Source: Chitinophagales bacterium (lineage in GTDB: Bacteria > Bacteroidota > Bacteroidia > Chitinophagales > Chitinophagaceae). Taken from it: a DNA stretch of 64,000 nt. The number at the start of each line of letters is the position of its first letter. Position 1 is the first letter of the stretch. The stretch is taken from the NCBI GenBank assembly GCA_017303855.1, contig JAFLBL010000002.1, positions 248,001-312,000 on the forward strand, in the 5' to 3' direction. Below the pieces are notes generated by a model that searched no databases, was not told the DNA's origin, and was given only the letters and a program-made list of their open reading frames with translations. Of the stretch, positions 60,533 through 64,000 are shown piece after piece. The translations under genes were made by a program, and so were the position numbers.

Positions 60533-61621
60533 CTATTTTGCGTCAAAATCCACTACTACTTTCTCCGTCTTCGGGTGACTCTGGCAGGTGAGGATATAGC
60601 CTTTTTCCACTTCATCTTCTTCCAGCCCCCAATGTACATCCATACTCACTTCACCTTCAAGCAATCTGGCTTTGCAGGTGCAGCACATGCCGCCCTTACA
60701 GGCATAAGGCAGGTCGGCGCCCTGCTGCAATGCTGCGTCGAGGATGGTTTGCCCGCTGTTAAAAGGAATGGTTACATCAAAACTCCTTCCATCCACTTTT
60801 ACCGTAATCTGACTCCCGGCTCCCGACTCCTGACTCCTGACTCCCGACTCCTGTCTCCCGACTCCCGACTCCTGAGTCCCGGATGTATTAAACAATTCAA
60901 AGTGTATCTTTTTCTTCTCCACGCCCTGCTGTTCAAGATAATCCTTCACTGTAAAAATCATTTCCGCAGGGCCACAGATAAAAAACTCATCGGTACCGGT
61001 AAAATCTTCTAACCGGTCCAGTTCTTTCAGTTTCTCCTTGCTGATCCGGCCAAAATTCAGTCCGGTATCCATCCGCTCGCGGCTGAGTATATGTACCAGG
61101 CTGAAACGGTTCATGTACTGATTCTTGAGCGCTTCCAGTTCTTCAAAAAAAATAATGGAACTCCGGGTACGGTTGCCGTAGACCAGTGTAAAGCGGCTAT
61201 GCTTCTCCGTGGCCAGCGTGGTTTTAATCAGGGAGATCACCGGAGTGATCCCGCTTCCGGCAGCAAAAGCCAGATAGTTTTTTTTATGTTCCGGGTGCAT
61301 TGGGGTGTTGAAGCGGCCGGCCGGTGACATTACATCGAGTATATCCCCTTTTTTCAGTTGCTCATTGGCATAGCCGGAGAACAGCCCTCCTTCTACTTTT
61401 TTGATGGCTACTTTCAGCTGGTTTTCCTGCGGGGAGGAACAGATCGAGTAACTCCGGCGCACATCTTCTCCGTTGATGCTGGTGCGGAGCGTCAGGCTCT
61501 GACCCGGACTGAACTGAAAATCTTCTTTCAGATTTTCGGGTACATCAAATAATACGGAAACGCAATCCGCGGTTTCTTTCTTTATTTCTTTAATGGAGAG
61601 CCGGTGAAAATGCAGGGACAT
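60533..61621 (-). CDS. paaE: Phenylacetyl-CoA epoxidase reductase PaaE, with repeat-derived linker
   Basis: 362 aa from the ATG at 61621, 1 bp after the TetR stop. FAD domain with RRSYSICSSP, NAD domain with AAGSGITPVISLIK and FFICGPAEMI, and a C-terminal plant-type 2Fe-2S ferredoxin (YACKGGMCCTCKARLLEGE, then LTCQSHP). It passes electrons from NADPH to the PaaABC epoxidase. Between NAD and ferredoxin domains lies QESGVGR-QESGVRS-QESGAGS, three heptapeptides translated from a 10-unit heptamer DNA array (60811-60880), in a natural linker where length changes are tolerated. Confidence 0.94.
   Translation of the reverse strand: MSLHFHRLSIKEIKKETADCVSVLFDVPENLKEDFQFSPGQSLTLRTSINGEDVRRSYSICSSPQENQLKVAIKKVEGGLFSGYANEQLKKGDILDVMSPAGRFNTPMHPEHKKNYLAFAAGSGITPVISLIKTTLATEKHSRFTLVYGNRTRSSIIFFEELEALKNQYMNRFSLVHILSRERMDTGLNFGRISKEKLKELDRLEDFTGTDEFFICGPAEMIFTVKDYLEQQGVEKKKIHFELFNTSGTQESGVGRQESGVRSQESGAGSQITVKVDGRSFDVTIPFNSGQTILDAALQQGADLPYACKGGMCCTCKARLLEGEVSMDVHWGLEEDEVEKGYILTCQSHPKTEKVVVDFDAK
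60811..60880. repeat. Heptamer array inside paaE, 10 units
   Basis: Ten exact-phase 7-bp units on the plus strand: GACTCCC, GGCTCCC, GACTCCT, GACTCCT, GACTCCC, GACTCCT, GTCTCCC, GACTCCC, GACTCCT, GAGTCCC. Since 7 is not a multiple of 3, three units make one heptapeptide and all three frames are read in turn; no stop appears on the coding strand. Confidence 0.95.
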
Positions 61622-61622
61622 A

Positions 61623-62216
61623 TCAGCCTTGTTTACGTAAACCATCGATCATAATCATGATCATATTGTTTTCGAGTTCTTCCGCACTGATCTTGGCCGT
61701 ACTCCGGTGCCAGCTTTCAATACCGCTTACGGCATGAAGCATGATCAGGACGGCCGTGGGGGCGTCGATTTTCTTGATTTCGTTTTTGGCGATCCCTTCT
61801 TCTATAATGGAGGCGAATTTCTTGCGGTAATTCCGGCGCTGGGTCTGGAAGTTGGAGAGATAGGGCTCATCCAGGTGTTTCCATTCACGGTCACTTACAT
61901 ATACATCTTCATAATTTTCCGTCATCTGTTTGATGTGAAAACGAAGCAGCTGCTCAATTTTAGCAATTGATTTCTGTCCGCTGTTTTCAATTGTATCAAT
62001 CGTGGTATTATACAGGTTAGCCACATCAAAACAAATCGCTTCCAGTATTTCATTTTTGGAGCGGATATGGTTGTAAAGACTCGCGGCTTCAATGCCAACG
62101 GCTTCTGCCAGGTCGCGCATGGAGGTAGCGGCGAATCCTTTTTCACGGAACATAGCGGCTGCTTTTTTAAGGATCAATCCTTTTTTGGACGCCTTTTTGC
62201 GTTGTGCCTTTGCCAT
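61623..62216 (-). CDS. TetR/AcrR-family transcriptional regulator, probable phenylacetate regulator
   Basis: 197 aa. N-terminal HTH about 12-60: KGLILKKAAAMFREKGFAATSMRDLAEAVGIEAASLYNHIRSK (key parts: GFAATSMRDLAEA and ASLYNHIRSK). The C-terminal ligand-binding domain is all-helical (LLRFHIKQMTENY, RRNYRKKFASIIEEGI, AVLIMLHAVSGIESW). Its stop is 1 bp from the paaE start, so they form one operon, and a TetR-type PaaR regulates paa genes in other bacteria. The paaA palindromes are plausible targets. Acyl-CoA is the expected inducer, not shown. Confidence 0.88.
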   Translation of the reverse strand: MAKAQRKKASKKGLILKKAAAMFREKGFAATSMRDLAEAVGIEAASLYNHIRSKNEILEAICFDVANLYNTTIDTIENSGQKSIAKIEQLLRFHIKQMTENYEDVYVSDREWKHLDEPYLSNFQTQRRNYRKKFASIIEEGIAKNEIKKIDAPTAVLIMLHAVSGIESWHRSTAKISAEELENNMIMIMIDGLRKQG

Positions 62217-62276
62217 AATGAGTGGTTGTTAAGTGACAAGTATGAATATAAATATATGTAACTATTCTGATTTGTT

Positions 62277-62867
62277 TCAGCCCTTTGCTGCCGGTTTTAC
62301 CGGTTTGGCTGCTGGTTTAAGCGGTGCAGGTGGCCGTATCGGCTCCACTTTTTCGGGTACTTTAGCGGGTACCACCAGGTCAGGACTCAGATCCGGTTTG
62401 ATCTGGGTGGCTGATTTCTGACTGTTTTGTGAATCGAAAAAGGTCCAGAATATACCTCCGTCCCATGACTGACCCACCAGATGATTGACTGCGGTGATCC
62501 GCCGGCCCTCCCATTCAATGACAGAGTTCAGTTCAATGATACTTTGGAAATCATTGCCGCTTTTTATGAGTTGCAGTATTTTCCCGGGCTTGTAAACTTT
62601 CCAGGAAGAATCAGGAATCTGGCCGAATACGCCCGTTGTGAAATTGATGAATTCCGCTTTGCCGCCCATACTGCCAATAATGGCCGGATTGGTATATCGG
62701 GCAAATACATCCCAGTTACGGGCTCTGAATCCCCAGGCCATACTGTCGGCGCATTTTAGCATATGGCTCTTTACAAAACTGCTGTCAAACTGAGCCTGTA
62801 AAACGCCGGGCAACAGGGAAACAAGTATAAAGAGGCATACTATTATCCCAGGGGATCTTTGTTTCAT
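62277..62867 (-). CDS. Exported NTF2/SnoaL-like protein with Pro/Ala tail
   Basis: 196 aa with signal peptide ending VLQAQ. The body (about 25-150) follows the NTF2-like order: helices SFVKSHMLKCADSMAWGFRARNW, then strands GKILQLIKSGNDFQSIIELNSVIEW and HLVGQSWDGGIFWTFFD. From about 165 on it is a Pro/Ala/Lys tail (PAKVPEKVEPIRPPAPLKPAAKP). Function unknown. Adjacent to the TetR gene on the same strand with 60 bp between. Confidence 0.7.
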   Translation of the reverse strand: MKQRSPGIIVCLFILVSLLPGVLQAQFDSSFVKSHMLKCADSMAWGFRARNWDVFARYTNPAIIGSMGGKAEFINFTTGVFGQIPDSSWKVYKPGKILQLIKSGNDFQSIIELNSVIEWEGRRITAVNHLVGQSWDGGIFWTFFDSQNSQKSATQIKPDLSPDLVVPAKVPEKVEPIRPPAPLKPAAKPVKPAAKG

Positions 62868-62920
62868 GACCTAAAGGTATTAAATAAGTATAAGTAAGCA
62901 TCCCGGGGCATATGGTGGCA

Positions 62921-62998
62921 AGTACGAAGTAGGAAGTACGAAGTACGGGGGCTATAATGATCTTTTCGTTCCTGATACCTGACACCCGGCACCTGGCA
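62921..62998. repeat. Composite repeat element, copy 4
   Basis: Left arm: four heptamers AGTACGA, AGTAGGA, AGTACGA, AGTACGG (62921-62948), the unit of the 27303 array. Core with ATCTTTTCGTTCCTGA. Right arm: heptamers CCTGATA, CCTGACA, CCCGGCA, CCTGGCA (62971-62998), the unit of copies 1 and 2. It lies between divergent genes, not at a stop codon. Confidence 0.8.
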
Positions 62999-63079
62999 CT
63001 CGTCCCGGCTTTTCATTTTCCCCTCAAATTGCCGTAGGTTTGCGGCCGAACTGAATTTTCATTCTTCAAAAACTGATAC

Positions 63080-64000
63080 ATGTCTTTAATTACTGTCGGA
63101 ACCATGGCCTTTGATGCCATTGAAACACCCTTTGGAAAAATTGATAAAATAGTGGGAGGCTCAGCGGTTTATGTGGCTTACGCTGCGGGCAATTTTGTAA
63201 AACCGGTACAGCAGATCTCCATTGTGGGGGAAGATTTTCCCGAGGAGGAAATGGCCGAACTCCGCAGCCGTGGGGTACACCTGGACGGGGTGGAAATTGT
63301 ACCGGGTAAGAAATCATTTTTCTGGAGTGGCCGGTATCATGAAGACATGAATAGCCGGGATACACTGGTTACCGACCTGAATGTACTGGCTGATTTTGAT
63401 CCCAAGGTTCCGGACAGTTACCAGGGGGCTGAATTCCTGATGCTGGGCAACCTGGCACCTAAAATCCAGCTTAATGTAATTCAGGAATTGAAAACACGCC
63501 CGAAGCTGATCGCCATGGATACCATGAACTTCTGGATGGATGTGGCAATGGCGGAACTGAAAATTGTATTGAAATATGTGGATATGCTGATCGTGAATGA
63601 TGCTGAAGCCCGTCAGCTGACCGGTCTGTTTTCCCTTGTAAAAGCGGCTAAAGCCATTATGGCCATGGGACCGAAATTCCTGATTATTAAAAAAGGAGAG
63701 CACGGCGCCCTGTTGTTCCATGGCGATGATGTATTCTATGCCCCGGCACTGCCCCTGGAAGATGTATTCGATCCCACCGGGGCCGGCGATACTTTTGCAG
63801 GCGGCTTTATGGGCCATATTGCCAAAACCGGTGATATTTCTTTCGAGAACATGAAACGTGGTATCATCGTGGGGTCTGCCATGGCCAGTTTCTGTGTGGA
63901 GAAATTTGGTCCTACCCGTCTGAAAGAAATCACCCCGGAAGATATCAATACCCGTATTCAGCAATTCAAGAACCTGGTGAGTTTTGATATTGAACTGGTG
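63080..64000 (+). CDS. PfkB-family carbohydrate/nucleoside kinase, 3' partial
   Basis: The frame opens at the ATG at 63080 and is still open at the end of the window after 307 codons. It begins SLITVGTMAFDAIETPFGK and has the N-terminal signature GGSAVYVAYAAGNF, then IVNDAEARQLTG and the catalytic C-terminal signature DPTGAGDTFAGGFMGHI with the base Asp in GAGD. PfkB kinases phosphorylate ribose, adenosine, fructose or similar; substrate not decided. Because it runs off the edge it would be missed by tools that need a stop codon. Nearly full length. Confidence 0.92.
   Translation, partial: MSLITVGTMAFDAIETPFGKIDKIVGGSAVYVAYAAGNFVKPVQQISIVGEDFPEEEMAELRSRGVHLDGVEIVPGKKSFFWSGRYHEDMNSRDTLVTDLNVLADFDPKVPDSYQGAEFLMLGNLAPKIQLNVIQELKTRPKLIAMDTMNFWMDVAMAELKIVLKYVDMLIVNDAEARQLTGLFSLVKAAKAIMAMGPKFLIIKKGEHGALLFHGDDVFYAPALPLEDVFDPTGAGDTFAGGFMGHIAKTGDISFENMKRGIIVGSAMASFCVEKFGPTRLKEITPEDINTRIQQFKNLVSFDIELV

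Noticed and set aside
1..64000. tRNA, rRNA or other known structured RNA genes
   Set aside because: I looked for GTTCRA-type T loops, CCA-ended stems and rRNA segments and saw none that fold convincingly.

Overview
The window comes from a chromosome of a Bacteroidota bacterium, most likely of the Chitinophagia/Chitinophagaceae type. The signs are four proteins with type IX secretion C-terminal sorting domains, an S46 dipeptidyl-peptidase, DUF6970, DUF2490 and Reg_prop families, many short secreted proteins ending their signal peptide in AQ/GQ, and promoters of the TTTG-N-TAnnTTTG type. I see no rRNA, tRNA, CRISPR array, transposase, integrase or phage gene. It reads as core or slowly evolving accessory chromosome.

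Layout. 0-12 kb: DUF2490 porin-like protein (5' partial), GH3-family protein, fabG, a GTG-started AlkA glycosylase overlapping an enoyl-CoA hydratase, an outer membrane lipoprotein, paaZ, two small exported proteins, a DinB/DUF1569 protein, a membrane-anchored EEP hydrolase and cysS. 12-18 kb: fasciclin lipoprotein, a LytS/LytTR two-component pair, class C beta-lactamase-like hydrolase, a second AlkA, a DUF1080 protein and a methyltransferase. 18.7-26.7 kb: a minus-strand operon of an exported caspase-TPR protein, a short RHS-like protein and a TPR protein, divergent from a one-TM protein of unknown function. 26.8-38.3 kb: GNAT, hemerythrin, a divergent pair of a Reg_prop lipoprotein and a ToxR-like membrane regulator, erythromycin esterase-like protein, UPF0303, dipeptide epimerase-like enzyme, S46 peptidase and a GH18 lipoprotein. 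38.4-46.7 kb: four type IX secretion cargo proteins, obgE and two small exported proteins. 46.9-51.5 kb: the phenylacetate operon paaABCDGIY. 51.5-60.5 kb: a NarL-type two-component system and a chain of exported proteins of unknown function. 60.5-62.2 kb: paaE with a TetR regulator. The window ends in a PfkB kinase (3' partial).

Two signals stand out. First, a regulon can be read directly from the sequence: an 18-bp inverted repeat, ATRCCS-N6-GGGTAT, recurs upstream of the sensor kinase, its response regulator, three of the exported-protein genes, a divergent gene, and a secreted-protein gene 11 kb away. In every case a -7-like element (nAnnTTT[A/G]) begins 23 bp after the palindrome. This looks like an autoregulated two-component system controlling exported proteins. 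Second, intergenic gaps hold tandem arrays of 7-bp or 8-bp units, often touching stop codons. Four of them form a composite with a shared core around CTTTTCGTTTCT followed by in-phase CCTGGCA-like heptamers. One array sits in frame inside paaE and another makes a perfect 19-bp terminator stem.

Phenylacetate catabolism is scattered: paaABCDGIY, paaE-tetR and paaZ are in three places, and paaK, paaH and paaJ are not in the window. All functional names are from motif recognition by eye; no database search was run.
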